42,575 nucleotides of DNA from Helicobacter sp. (lineage in GTDB: Bacteria; Campylobacterota; Campylobacteria; Campylobacterales; Helicobacteraceae), in NCBI GenBank assembly GCA_022511145.1, contig JAFLSC010000016.1, forward strand, positions 1 through 42,575, written 5' to 3'. Numbering within the stretch: the stretch's first letter is position 1; each line of letters begins with the position of its first letter. The notes under the pieces are model-generated. The model made no database searches. It was not told where the DNA came from and saw nothing but the letters and a program-made list of their open reading frames with translations. The position numbers and the translations under genes were made by a program. Shown here piece after piece: positions 33,417 to 41,957 of this stretch.

Positions 33417-34969
33417 AGCATATTGTTGTAATGGGGGCTCCTAATTCAAGAATGCCAAATTCTTTTTATGCGGGAATTTGTGGTGAAAATGACGATAACT
33501 TTGAATGCCACAATCTTTCGATGGGAGGTTGTGGAGCTTTGCATAAGGTTTATGTTCTCAATAATGAAAGATTTAAGAATACTATCGACAATGCTGATTT
33601 ATTGATAATTGAAACAAATATAATGGACGATAGCCATTATAAAAGCCAAAAAGTTGATTTAGAAATTATTAAAAACCATTTAAAATGGCTTTATGAAGAG
33701 CTTTATAAGCTCAATAAAAAAGTTTTAATTTGCATTTTATTTTCTCCCCATTCAATGAGCAAAAACAATTCTTTAATTTGTGATTTTCACGAAAAGCTCT
33801 CAAGACATTATGGTTTTAATTTTATCAATTTTCACAGAAAAATGCTTGAGTTAAATCTGCAAGATTATTGTTCGCAGAAATTAGGAGGTTCACACATTCT
33901 AAGACCTATTATGTATGAATTTGGTAAAAATATCCGACTTTCTTTTGAAAGCTTTTTAAATCCTAAAAAAGATATAGAGATTGAGCATAATCCTAAATTT
34001 GTCATTGTCTCTCCTCAAGAGTTAAACACAAATTTAAACGAAGAAAAAATAAGAGATGTGTATTATAATGAAAAGGTGTTTTGGCTCAAAGACAATGATA
34101 AAATTACTTTTGAAAAGCAATACAAGGGCTTACAAGTTTTAGGAATTCATTGTTTTATACCTATAAGTAAAACAAACACACTTAATAATTACACTTCTTT
34201 AATTTTTCAAAACAAAACCACAAAGATTGTCAAAGCTTTTCATTCTTATAATTATTTTAATTTTTTATATCAAGATTTTTTTATAGATGATGAAACTTTG
34301 ATAAGAAATAATACTGCAAATGAAGCTATAACTGAAAGAACTGAAGCTATGCGTTTTGTAGAGGGGAAAGCCAGCACTCTTACCATAGAAGGTGGAGTAA
34401 GAATGATTAATTTTTTACTAGCAAAAATTGATAACGAAAAAAGCCTAGATGAAAATAATCTAAAGCTTGAAAATAGCGATGTGTATGATTTTACTCATCT
34501 TGTTCCCCCGATTGACTATTATAGGGATATTATAGAAAGTTTTTGCATACACAATAAATTTACGATAACTAAAAGTTCTTCTTTGCAGCAGCAAATCAAA
34601 TTTGGCACAGCCACTCAAAGAATCCACAATCACCTCTCTTATAAACTCGGGCAAATTATGATAAGAAATTCTAAATCTCTATTTGATTATATTAAACTGC
34701 CTTATTTATTAATGGCTATGAATTTAATTCATAAAGAACAAGAAAAGATTTATAAAGAAAAAATTAAAACAAATCCAAATTTAGCTCTCCCTCCTTTAGA
34801 ATCTTATCTTGATTATCAAGAAGCCTTAAAAGAAAAAGAGTGTTTCACTTATAAACTAGGAGAAGCTTTTATCAAAGCTTATAAGTCTTGGTATAAAGGA
34901 GGACTCATTAAATTTTATTTTGAAGCTAAAGCTTTAGAGAGGGAGTTTAAAAGAAGCTTAAATAATTAA
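33413..34969 (+). CDS. SGNH-hydrolase-like protein with C-terminal surface-glycan-type repeats
   Basis: 518 residues. The N-terminal 175 have the order of SGNH blocks: a Gly-Ser-like first strand (VVMGAPNSRM in place of GDS), LSMGGCGALH, LIIETNIMDD (the Asn block), and LGGSHILRP with the His of block V, but the preceding Asp is not there. It is therefore an atypical hydrolase or acyltransferase. A middle beta-rich domain spans about 200-370. The tail has two related segments, HLSYKLGQIMIRNSKSLFDY and later FTYKLGEAFIKAYKSWYKGG, of the SYKLGQ type seen at the ends of Campylobacterota glycan enzymes. As the last gene of the ACP-SDR-ligase operon, it is the obvious candidate for transferring or trimming the acyl group. 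Confidence 0.65.
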   Translation: MKHIVVMGAPNSRMPNSFYAGICGENDDNFECHNLSMGGCGALHKVYVLNNERFKNTIDNADLLIIETNIMDDSHYKSQKVDLEIIKNHLKWLYEELYKLNKKVLICILFSPHSMSKNNSLICDFHEKLSRHYGFNFINFHRKMLELNLQDYCSQKLGGSHILRPIMYEFGKNIRLSFESFLNPKKDIEIEHNPKFVIVSPQELNTNLNEEKIRDVYYNEKVFWLKDNDKITFEKQYKGLQVLGIHCFIPISKTNTLNNYTSLIFQNKTTKIVKAFHSYNYFNFLYQDFFIDDETLIRNNTANEAITERTEAMRFVEGKASTLTIEGGVRMINFLLAKIDNEKSLDENNLKLENSDVYDFTHLVPPIDYYRDIIESFCIHNKFTITKSSSLQQQIKFGTATQRIHNHLSYKLGQIMIRNSKSLFDYIKLPYLLMAMNLIHKEQEKIYKEKIKTNPNLALPPLESYLDYQEALKEKECFTYKLGEAFIKAYKSWYKGGLIKFYFEAKALEREFKRSLNN

Positions 34970-35011
34970 AGCTTGGAAATTTGGACTAAGAATTTTAATA
35001 AAAACTAAAAA

Positions 35012-35031
35012 AGTCTAGAAAACTCTAGGCT
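35012..35031. terminator. Small hairpin between convergent genes
   Basis: AGTCTAGA and TCTAGGCT pair over 8 bases (one G-T) around AAAC, with A-rich sequence before and T-rich sequence a little after. It is a plausible weak bidirectional terminator between the SGNH and methyltransferase genes. Confidence 0.4.
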
Positions 35032-35100
35032 TAACACAATATTTTAAAAAGATTCAAATGCTATATCAGGTTAAAATCAAAATACTTTAACTTTAATAAT

Positions 35101-35847
35101 TTATTTTTCTAAACTCGCAATCACTCTTAATCTTTTATAATCCAAAGTCCAAATTTCACCTTGATAAAGCCTATCTTTTGTAAGCACCTCAACTTCATCA
35201 AATATTTTTTCTTGTATTTGTAAAGGAAGCTCATCAAGCTGTGAATTAAAAAATTGTTTGAGCCAAATTCTTAATCCTTCTTCATTGTTTTCAAGAGGAG
35301 TGGGTCTGTCAAATTTAGAAAGTTCTATTATCTCAAAATGATTTTGCTTTAAAAGTTTGCTAAAAGAATCAGCATCAGGGAAGTTAAATTTCATTGTGTA
35401 AGCAAATCCTTGCCTACCAAGTGCGAGTTTAAAGGCGTTTTCAATGCTTTCAATATTTCCCAAAGCTCCAAATTCGCAGATTAAAATTCCCTCACTCTTA
35501 AGAGCTTTTGCGATATTTCCAAGCAAAAGATTGTGATTGCTTATCCAGTGAAAGACTGCATTTGAAAAAACCACATCAAATTCATCTTTAAAAGTCATAC
35601 TAAGCCCTTCACAAACTCTAAAATCAAGGTTTGGAAATTTTTCTCTTGCAAGATTTATCATCTCGGGCGAAGCGTCAATCCCCACAACTTTTTGGCAGAG
35701 TTTTGAAAGTTCATAGGTTAAATCTCCGCTCCCGCAGCCTAAATCCAAAATACTTAGTGAGTTTGGAGGGATATATTTTAACAGCTCGCACCCATATTGC
35801 CAAACAAAATGATGATTTTTATCATAAAGCAAAGAATCCCATTGCAT
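35101..35847 (-). CDS. Class I SAM-dependent methyltransferase (trans-aconitate/BioC-like)
   Basis: 248 residues from the ATG complementary to 35845-35847, chosen because AAGGGA lies five bases upstream. Motif I LDLGCGSGDLTYEL binds SAM, VVGIDASPEMINLA is motif II, FDVVFSNAVFHWI is motif IV, and GILICEFGALGN is post-motif. The FSNAVFHWI segment and total length fit trans-aconitate 2-methyltransferase and the related malonyl-ACP methyltransferase BioC; I cannot tell these apart. The gene is convergent with the acyl operon and divergent from cysQ. A BioC role would be interesting next to an acyl carrier protein but the genes are not co-directional. Confidence 0.8.
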   Translation of the reverse strand: MQWDSLLYDKNHHFVWQYGCELLKYIPPNSLSILDLGCGSGDLTYELSKLCQKVVGIDASPEMINLAREKFPNLDFRVCEGLSMTFKDEFDVVFSNAVFHWISNHNLLLGNIAKALKSEGILICEFGALGNIESIENAFKLALGRQGFAYTMKFNFPDADSFSKLLKQNHFEIIELSKFDRPTPLENNEEGLRIWLKQFFNSQLDELPLQIQEKIFDEVEVLTKDRLYQGEIWTLDYKRLRVIASLEK

Positions 35848-35965
35848 CAATTTCCCTTATGAATTTTTTAAATTATTATTTTAACAAATAAAAAGAATTT
35901 GATTCAATAAAAACTTAATTCCCCTTTAGGCAAAAAATGATAAAATAAGCCCAAAAAGGAAAAGA

Positions 35966-36829
35966 ATGGAAAATCTCTCAACACAACATCTCCTTTATTC
36001 AATAATGCAAGTGGCTATTAAGGCAGGAGAAATCGCCCTAAAATATCACGATTTAAAATCTTTCACTCTAAAAGAGGATTCTTCCCCCCTAACACAGGCA
36101 GATTTGGAATCTAATGCCTTTATCACACAGCAGCTTAAAATCCTCTCACCCTATGAAGTTTGCTCTGAAGAAGCGGTGCTAGAATATGAAGAAAGAAAGG
36201 ATTTGGAGTATTATTGGCTTGTTGACCCTCTTGATGGGACAAAGGATTTTCTCGCTCAAAATGGAGGTTGGACGATTAATATTGCTCTGATTAACAAAAA
36301 TCGCCCGTTTTTGGGTGTCGTGTATGCCCCTTATTTTTATGAACTCTATGGGGCATTAAAAGATTTTGGAAGCTTTAGTTTCACACCAAAAAGCTTGGAG
36401 GAGCAAATCAAAACCGATATGCTAAGCCTAGAGTGGCTAAAATCAAGTAAGATTAAACTTAATGGCGATAGGGTGGCACAGAGTGAGGAGCTTATTGCGT
36501 GTGATTCGATGTTTCATTCAACCAAAGAAACACAAGATTTTATCCAAAAATATGGCTTAAAAGTGCTTAAAAAAGGCTCTTCACTGAAAATCTGCACACT
36601 TGCTAAAGGGGAAGCGGATTTTTACCCGCGACTTAATGGGACAAAGGAATGGGATACGGCTGCTAGTGAAATTATTTTAGAGGAAGCAGGTGGGATTTTG
36701 CTTGATTGCAAGACTCATAAACCCTTAGCCTATAATAAGCCCAATCCGCAAAATAATCATTTTATTGCTTTTGCTAAAAGTCAAGTGGGCGGGAGGATTT
36801 ACCAAGATTTATTCTCTAATAAGTTATAA
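35966..36829 (+). CDS. cysQ: 3'(2'),5'-bisphosphate nucleotidase CysQ-like phosphatase
   Basis: 287 residues. Inositol-monophosphatase superfamily. Metal ligands: Glu in SEEAVLEYEE, then DPLDGTKDF with Asp, Asp and Leu/Asp of the family signature, and KEWDTAASEIILEEAGG near the C-terminus with the last Asp. CysQ removes phosphate from 3'-phosphoadenosine 5'-phosphate, recycling the sulfate assimilation by-product. AAAAGGAAAAGA before the ATG is the ribosome-binding site. It lies 49 bases upstream of lepA on the same strand. Confidence 0.9.
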   Translation: MENLSTQHLLYSIMQVAIKAGEIALKYHDLKSFTLKEDSSPLTQADLESNAFITQQLKILSPYEVCSEEAVLEYEERKDLEYYWLVDPLDGTKDFLAQNGGWTINIALINKNRPFLGVVYAPYFYELYGALKDFGSFSFTPKSLEEQIKTDMLSLEWLKSSKIKLNGDRVAQSEELIACDSMFHSTKETQDFIQKYGLKVLKKGSSLKICTLAKGEADFYPRLNGTKEWDTAASEIILEEAGGILLDCKTHKPLAYNKPNPQNNHFIAFAKSQVGGRIYQDLFSNKL

Positions 36830-36878
36830 AAAGCTTTTTTGCTACAATCTTTATTTAACTTAAATTTAAAGGTTCTTA

Positions 36879-38684
36879 ATGGAAAACCCACTCTCTAAAA
36901 TCCGCAATTTTTCGATTATCGCCCATATTGACCACGGGAAATCCACCCTTGCTGATTGTTTGATTCGGCATTGTGGGGCAATTAGTGAGCGTGAAATGAG
37001 TGCTCAAGTAATGGATACAATGGAGATAGAAAAAGAGAGAGGTATCACAATCAAAGCCCAAAGTGTGCGTTTAAAATATCAATATAAAAAGGAAAATTAT
37101 ATTTTAAATCTTATTGATACGCCCGGACACGTGGATTTTAGCTACGAAGTTTCTCGCTCTTTAGCTTCTTGTGAAGGGGCTTTGCTTGTCGTTGATGCGA
37201 GTCAAGGCGTGGAAGCTCAAACGATTGCTAATGTTTATATCGCTCTTGATAATAATCTTGAAATTATCCCTGTGCTTAATAAAATCGATTTACCCGCCGC
37301 TAATCCCAAACGTGTTAAGAGTGAGATAGAACAAACCATCGGGTTAGATTGCACTAATGCCCTTGAAGTGAGTGCTAAAACTCATCAAGGAATCACGCAA
37401 CTCCTTGATTCTATCATCGAGCTTATCCCTGCTCCTCAAGGCGATAGGCAATCTCCCACAAAGGCTTTGATTTATGATTCTTGGTTTGATAATTACTTGG
37501 GAGCTTTAGCTTTGGTTCGCGTGATTGATGGGAGCATTAAAGTAGGGCAGAATATTTTGGTTATGGGGAGTGGTAAAAATCACGAAGTGCTAGGATTGAT
37601 GTATCCTCACCCTTTGCGACAAGAAAAAACCCAAGAGATTAAAACCGGTGAAATCGGGATTGTGGTTTTGGGTTTAAAAAATGTTAATGATATTGCTGTG
37701 GGCGATACCATAACAGATTTTAAAAACAAAACCAAAGAGGCTGTTAGTGGGTTTGAGGCGGCTAAACCTTTCGTATTTGCAGGTATTTATCCTATTGATA
37801 CTGATAAATTTGAGGATTTGCGTGATGCTCTTGATAAGCTTAAACTGAATGATTCTAGTCTTACTTATGAGCCAGAGACTTCAATCGCTTTAGGTTTTGG
37901 ATTCCGCATAGGGTTTTTGGGACTTTTGCATATGGAAGTGGTTAAGGAGCGATTGGAGAGAGAATTTGGGCTTGATTTGATTGCCACTGCTCCCACGGTG
38001 GTTTATGAAATCACGCAAACTAATGGCGAGGTAATCAAAATCCAAAATCCAAGTGAATTGCCGCCTGAACAGAAAATAGCCCAAATCAAAGAACCCTATG
38101 TCAAAGCTACAATCATTGTTCCCACCGAGTTTTTAGGAAATATCATCACACTTTTAAACAAACGCAGAGGAATCCAAAAGAAAATGGAATATCTCCAAGA
38201 AACACGAGTTTTGCTTGAATATCAGCTCCCTACTAATGAAATTGTAATGGATTTTTATGATAAACTCAAATCTTGCACGAAAGGTTATGCGAGTTTTGAT
38301 TATGAGCCTATTGAATCTAAAGAGGGGGATTTGGTGAAGCTTGATATTCGTGTAGCTAATGAGATTGTTGATGCTTTAAGTATCATTGTGCCAAAATCTA
38401 AGGCTTATGAAAAAGGCAAAGAGCTCGTTGAGGCAATGAAGGAGATAATCCCGCGACAACTTTTTGAAGTCGCAATCCAAGCAAGCATTGGGAATAAAAT
38501 CATCGCAAGAGAAACCATTAAATCAATGGGCAAGAATGTAACAGCAAAATGCTATGGCGGGGATATTACAAGGAAAAGAAAATTGCTTGAAAAGCAAAAA
38601 GAAGGAAAAAAACGACTTAAAGCTATCGGTAAAGTTGCTCTGCCCCAAGAGGCATTTTTAGCGGTGCTAAAGATTGATTCGTAG
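36879..38684 (+). CDS. lepA: Elongation factor 4 (LepA)
   Basis: 601 residues, the normal length. LepA is a ribosome-associated GTPase that back-translocates or helps initiation and 30S assembly. G1 is [14 protein letters not shown]2 RGITIKAQ, G3 DTPGHVDF, and G4 NKIDLP. The LepA-specific C-terminus includes [21 protein letters not shown]. Sequence is fully intact. It is likely co-transcribed with cysQ. Confidence 0.99.
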   Translation: MENPLSKIRNFSIIAHIDHGKSTLADCLIRHCGAISEREMSAQVMDTMEIEKERGITIKAQSVRLKYQYKKENYILNLIDTPGHVDFSYEVSRSLASCEGALLVVDASQGVEAQTIANVYIALDNNLEIIPVLNKIDLPAANPKRVKSEIEQTIGLDCTNALEVSAKTHQGITQLLDSIIELIPAPQGDRQSPTKALIYDSWFDNYLGALALVRVIDGSIKVGQNILVMGSGKNHEVLGLMYPHPLRQEKTQEIKTGEIGIVVLGLKNVNDIAVGDTITDFKNKTKEAVSGFEAAKPFVFAGIYPIDTDKFEDLRDALDKLKLNDSSLTYEPETSIALGFGFRIGFLGLLHMEVVKERLEREFGLDLIATAPTVVYEITQTNGEVIKIQNPSELPPEQKIAQIKEPYVKATIIVPTEFLGNIITLLNKRRGIQKKMEYLQETRVLLEYQLPTNEIVMDFYDKLKSCTKGYASFDYEPIESKEGDLVKLDIRVANEIVDALSIIVPKSKAYEKGKELVEAMKEIIPRQLFEVAIQASIGNKIIARETIKSMGKNVTAKCYGGDITRKRKLLEKQKEGKKRLKAIGKVALPQEAFLAVLKIDS

Positions 38685-38714
38685 GACTTTTGCTTCTAAT
38701 ATAAATTAACTTTC

Positions 38715-38745
38715 TTGACAACCACTAGGTGTTAGCCTTTATAAT
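38715..38745 (+). promoter_or_regulatory. MerR-type promoter of the 38769 gene (19-bp spacer)
   Basis: TTGACA at 38715-38720, spacer ACCACTAGGTGTTAGCCTT of 19 bases, TATAAT at 38740-38745. It shares 15 of 19 spacer bases and both boxes with the aldo/keto reductase promoter (22981-23011, minus). Transcription would start around 38752, just before the AAGGA ribosome-binding site of the 38769 GTG. Confidence 0.8.
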
Positions 38746-38768
38746 TAGATTTTAAAAAAGGAAAATTT

Positions 38769-39569
38769 GTGGAAAAAGATGAAAGGTATTTGTGTGAGCA
38801 ATCCTTACTTACGCAGCATTGCTTATCGCGACGAGGCTTTATAAAGCTTTCTTTGCAAAGCTTTTTTTTGGGTGCTTTTGCATTAGAGGAGCTAAAAGGC
38901 AATGATGTAGCAGAGGCGAGAGGCACGCTCGCACAATCCTATAAGCCCACACAGATACATCAGCTAAAAAAAGGAGCAAATATGAAGATTCTTATCATCG
39001 GTGCAAATGGAAGCGTGGCAAAATGGGTGATTGAAGCATTTTTACAAAAAAGTGATGTGTCTTTGCGGCTTTATTTAAGAAATGCAAAGAGGTTAAAGCA
39101 TTTGCAAAGTGAGAGGGTTGAGCTTTTTGAGGGCGATGTTTTGGATAAAACGCGTTTAAAAGAAGTGATGAGTGGCGTAGATGTGGTGTATGCGAATTTA
39201 AGCGGTGAGCTTGTAAAAATGGCGGAGGTGATTATCCAAAGTATGAGTGAGCTGAAACTAAAAAGGCTTATTTGGATAAGCTCAATGGGGATTTATGATG
39301 AAGTGCCAACTCAAAGCTATAAGAGCATTTTAAATCCTTATAGGGATTCTGCCTTGCTCATTGAAAAAACAAATTTAGATTATACTATTATCCGCCCGGC
39401 GTGGTTTAGCAATGCCGATGAGATAGACTATGAGCTAACCAAAAAAGGCGAGAGTTTTAAAAATGCTGATAAACAAATTTCACGCAAAAGCATTGCGGAT
39501 TTGGTCGTGCGTTTAGCTCTAACAAAAGACTTTGGCATAAGAGAGAGTTTAGGTATCAATAAGCCTTAG
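38769..39569 (+). CDS. NAD(P)-binding NmrA-type protein with upstream Tat-like leader
   Basis: 266 residues from a GTG at 38769 with AAGGA six bases upstream. The first 71 residues contain SRRGFIK followed by a hydrophobic stretch (LSLQSFFLGAFALEE), a twin-arginine signal peptide by appearance. A second, stronger start lies at ATG 38982, with AAAAGGAGC just before it and MKILIIGANGSVAKWVIEAFL, the Rossmann start of atypical SDR/NmrA-type NAD(P)H-binding proteins; IIRPAWFSN is a family motif. Either the leader is a remnant of an older Tat-exported gene fused to this one, or the gene makes two products, exported and cytoplasmic. NAD(P) binding favours the cytoplasmic form. It shares its promoter type with the aldo/keto reductase. 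Confidence 0.75.
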   Translation: MEKDERYLCEQSLLTQHCLSRRGFIKLSLQSFFLGAFALEELKGNDVAEARGTLAQSYKPTQIHQLKKGANMKILIIGANGSVAKWVIEAFLQKSDVSLRLYLRNAKRLKHLQSERVELFEGDVLDKTRLKEVMSGVDVVYANLSGELVKMAEVIIQSMSELKLKRLIWISSMGIYDEVPTQSYKSILNPYRDSALLIEKTNLDYTIIRPAWFSNADEIDYELTKKGESFKNADKQISRKSIADLVVRLALTKDFGIRESLGINKP

Positions 39570-39576
39570 ATTTCAA

Positions 39577-39594
39577 TGAGATTTAATAATCTCA
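39577..39594 (+). terminator. Short hairpin after the NAD(P)-binding gene
   Basis: TGAGATT, loop TAAT, AATCTCA: a perfect 7-base stem eight bases after the stop codon. It has no U-run, so termination is uncertain. The remaining gap to 39791 holds no gene that I can support. Confidence 0.4.
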
Positions 39595-39791
39595 ACAAGC
39601 CTTGTGTATGAGTTAAAATCTAAAGCCCTAAAGGCAAAATCACAAAAGAGGTTTTTAAATATTTTCAATATTTAAAAAAGTCAAGTTTAATATTAATGAT
39701 TTTTTAAAATTTTAAGTTAGATTTATCATAATTAATAGATTTTAAAGCTATGAGTAGTTATAATTTATCTAAAACTTTTAAGGAACACATA

Positions 39792-40799
39792 ATGACACCT
39801 AAAAAAGAGAATATAAAAGAGTTTTTTCAAGGAGAGAAACAATATTCTATTCCTGTGTATCAAAGGGCATATTCTTGGGAAGAGGGGAATTGGAAAGTAT
39901 TTTTAGAGGATTTACAAGAAGCTACAAAAGGGGATAATCATTATTTCTTTGGCAATGTTTTGCTTGAAAAGTCTAAAGAAGATACTTTAAAAATTGATAT
40001 TATTGATGGACAGCAAAGAATTAGCACTATAGTGATTTTTTCTCGAGCTTTAGTAAATGTGCTAGAGAGTAGGGCTAAAAAAGAAAGATTAGATACTGAA
40101 ATAGAAAATGAGAAATTTTTAGAGTATATAAAAGATGATTATTTGAGTTTTCGCTCTAAAGCAAAATTAAAGGCTGTTGAATATGATAGGGATTATTTTG
40201 AGAATCTTATTATAAAAAATGAAACTACACACGAGCCCCAAACCCCCTCCCAAGAAAGAATCAAAAAGGCAAAAGAATTTTTTGAAAAAGCATTAGATAA
40301 AGAGAATACTGAAGTAATCCTAAAGATGTTTAAGGCAATGCAAAATGCGGAGATTCTAAGCATACCTTTTACAAATAAAAAAGATTCTGTGCTGATGTTT
40401 GAGTTGCAAAATAATCGCGGGAAAGCACTTACTGATATGGAAAAGCTTAAATCCTATTTTGCCTATCAAATTTATACTTATTGTAGCAAAGAGGAATCTG
40501 AACAAAAACTCAATGAAATTACAAATATTTTTAAAGAAATTTACCGCATTATTAACGACATTAAAAAAATTGATGAAGATGATATATTACGCTATTTTAA
40601 TATATCAAAATCAATGTTTGGTTTTAATTACCGCGAAAATGATGAGAAGCTTAATTACAAAAAAGAACTTAAAGGGCAAGAAGACGAGAATAAAACTGCT
40701 TGGATTGAAAATTATATGAAAGAGCTTAAAGAAGCTTTTGTAGATTTTAAGGAATTTCAAAGGAATGAGAGCATTTACAAAGATATTTATCCTTACTAG
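39792..40799 (+). CDS. DUF262 (GmrSD-type) N-terminal part, apparently frameshifted
   Basis: 335 residues from ATG 39792, eight bases after AAGGA. The DUF262 domain starts FFQGEKQYSIPVYQRAYSW, and the ParB-like nucleotide-using motif IDGQQRIST is at residues 71-79. FELQNNRGKALTDMEKLKS is the second family signature. The sequence ends at a TAG at 40797-40799 after IYPY. The DUF1524 half continues in another frame directly downstream. One extra base near 40793 would give one protein of about 570 residues reading IYPLLEVWEV across the break. GmrSD-type proteins cut modified DNA as type IV restriction enzymes. Confidence 0.75.
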   Translation: MTPKKENIKEFFQGEKQYSIPVYQRAYSWEEGNWKVFLEDLQEATKGDNHYFFGNVLLEKSKEDTLKIDIIDGQQRISTIVIFSRALVNVLESRAKKERLDTEIENEKFLEYIKDDYLSFRSKAKLKAVEYDRDYFENLIIKNETTHEPQTPSQERIKKAKEFFEKALDKENTEVILKMFKAMQNAEILSIPFTNKKDSVLMFELQNNRGKALTDMEKLKSYFAYQIYTYCSKEESEQKLNEITNIFKEIYRIINDIKKIDEDDILRYFNISKSMFGFNYRENDEKLNYKKELKGQEDENKTAWIENYMKELKEAFVDFKEFQRNESIYKDIYPY

Positions 40800-40801
40800 A
40801 A

Positions 40802-41500
40802 GTGTGGGAAGTGTATCCTTTTATTCTCAAAGCGTATCATTTGTTTAGGGAGGATAAAAAGCAGCTAGAGAGTATTTTTCACGCTTTGGAAATTATTGCT
40901 TTTAGAGATAAACTTGTAAAAACAAGAGCAGATTTTGCCTCAAGGCTCAATGAGGTATTAAAAAATTTCACAAAAGTAGAGGATTTAGAAAATGGCTTGA
41001 AAGCAATTTGCACAGAGGAGAAATGGTATTGGCGAGATGATGCGGTAAGTGATGCTCTTGATAACATATACATAGATAATGACACCATAATACCCTATAT
41101 ACTAATGCGTTATGAGAATCACCTAAGGGCAAATAACGCTAAAGAAAAGGGCTATTCTTTTAGTCTTGAAGATATAAAAGAGATAACGATTGAGCATATT
41201 GCCCCACAAACAGAAAATGGCAAAAGATTAGCGAGTGGTTATGATAAATACGATAAAGAATTTTATGAAGAATGTTATTTGCATTGTATAGGCAATCTTT
41301 TGCTCATAGATAAATCTCATAATAGTTCTCTTGGTAATAAACCTTTTAAGAACAAGTTGGCAAGCTATGAAAATACTCCCCTTGCACAACAAAGAGAGAT
41401 TAAAGATTTTGTTAAAGATGATAAATGGGATAAAGACGCTATTAGTGCGAGGCACGAAAAAATCGAAAAATTTGTGTTTGAAACTTGGAGCTTTGCATAA
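40802..41500 (+). CDS. DUF1524 (HNH-type) C-terminal part of the DUF262 gene
   Basis: 232 residues from the first GTG of the frame; the real start is upstream, in the other half. The HNH-type motif of DUF1524 is visible as TIEHIAPQTENG followed by HCIGNLLLIDKSHNSSLGNKPFKNKL, with His, Asn and the N-S-L-G-N-x-x-F segment. Without a frameshift repair the nuclease half would not be made, so the system may be inactive. There is no ribosome-binding site for this frame. It is convergent with the arsenic operon. Confidence 0.7.
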   Translation: MWEVYPFILKAYHLFREDKKQLESIFHALEIIAFRDKLVKTRADFASRLNEVLKNFTKVEDLENGLKAICTEEKWYWRDDAVSDALDNIYIDNDTIIPYILMRYENHLRANNAKEKGYSFSLEDIKEITIEHIAPQTENGKRLASGYDKYDKEFYEECYLHCIGNLLLIDKSHNSSLGNKPFKNKLASYENTPLAQQREIKDFVKDDKWDKDAISARHEKIEKFVFETWSFA

Positions 41501-41576
41501 GCTCTATAAGCTAATGGTAAGCCTTATGCTCGTAACCAAAACCTTTAAATCTTTAGAAATTGACTTTTACAAATCC

Positions 41577-41924
41577 TCACTTTTCTAAGCAAGCAATGTT
41601 TGAGGAAATGCGTTTAAGCGGTGGTAGGGGGAGATTAAGGGAGTGGATATGCTCTAAGATTGCCTTATGGAATCCCTCTAAATGCTGATTAATACCATAA
41701 TACGCCCACACGCCTTGCCTTTTAACCTCCAAAAATCCCGCGTCTTTGAGGATTTTGAGATGACGCGAGAGGCGAGATTGAATCATATCAAGCGAAGCTT
41801 CTAAATCGCACACGCACAGCATTTTTTCACTTTGCAAATGCTGCAGTAAAAAAGCAAGAATCTTCAAACGACTTTCATCATTAAGGGCACTTGTGATTTT
41901 TAAAAAGCTCTCTAAATCCTGCAT
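41577..41924 (-). CDS. ArsR-family arsenic-responsive repressor
   Basis: 115 residues. It is a small winged-helix repressor. LCVCDLEASLDMIQSRLSRHL has the Cys37-x-Cys39 metal-binding pair immediately before the recognition helix, the arsenite-sensor arrangement of ArsR. It probably represses the ACR3 operon and is released by arsenite. AAGGATAGCA precedes the ATG. It lies 33 bases downstream of the ACR3 gene on the same strand, so the repressor is the second gene of the operon. It is unrelated to the ArsRS two-component system at 17-19 kb despite the name. Confidence 0.88.
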   Translation of the reverse strand: MQDLESFLKITSALNDESRLKILAFLLQHLQSEKMLCVCDLEASLDMIQSRLSRHLKILKDAGFLEVKRQGVWAYYGINQHLEGFHKAILEHIHSLNLPLPPLKRISSNIACLEK

Positions 41925-41957
41925 TGCTATCCTTATTGTCTTTAAGGCTTAGATATT

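Noticed and set aside
41577..41924. Linking the ArsR repressor with the ArsRS two-component system by name
   Set aside because: The ArsRS pair at 17-19 kb is an OmpR-type acid-responsive system. The 41.6 kb gene is a small metal-binding winged-helix repressor of the arsenic operon. The shared name is coincidental.
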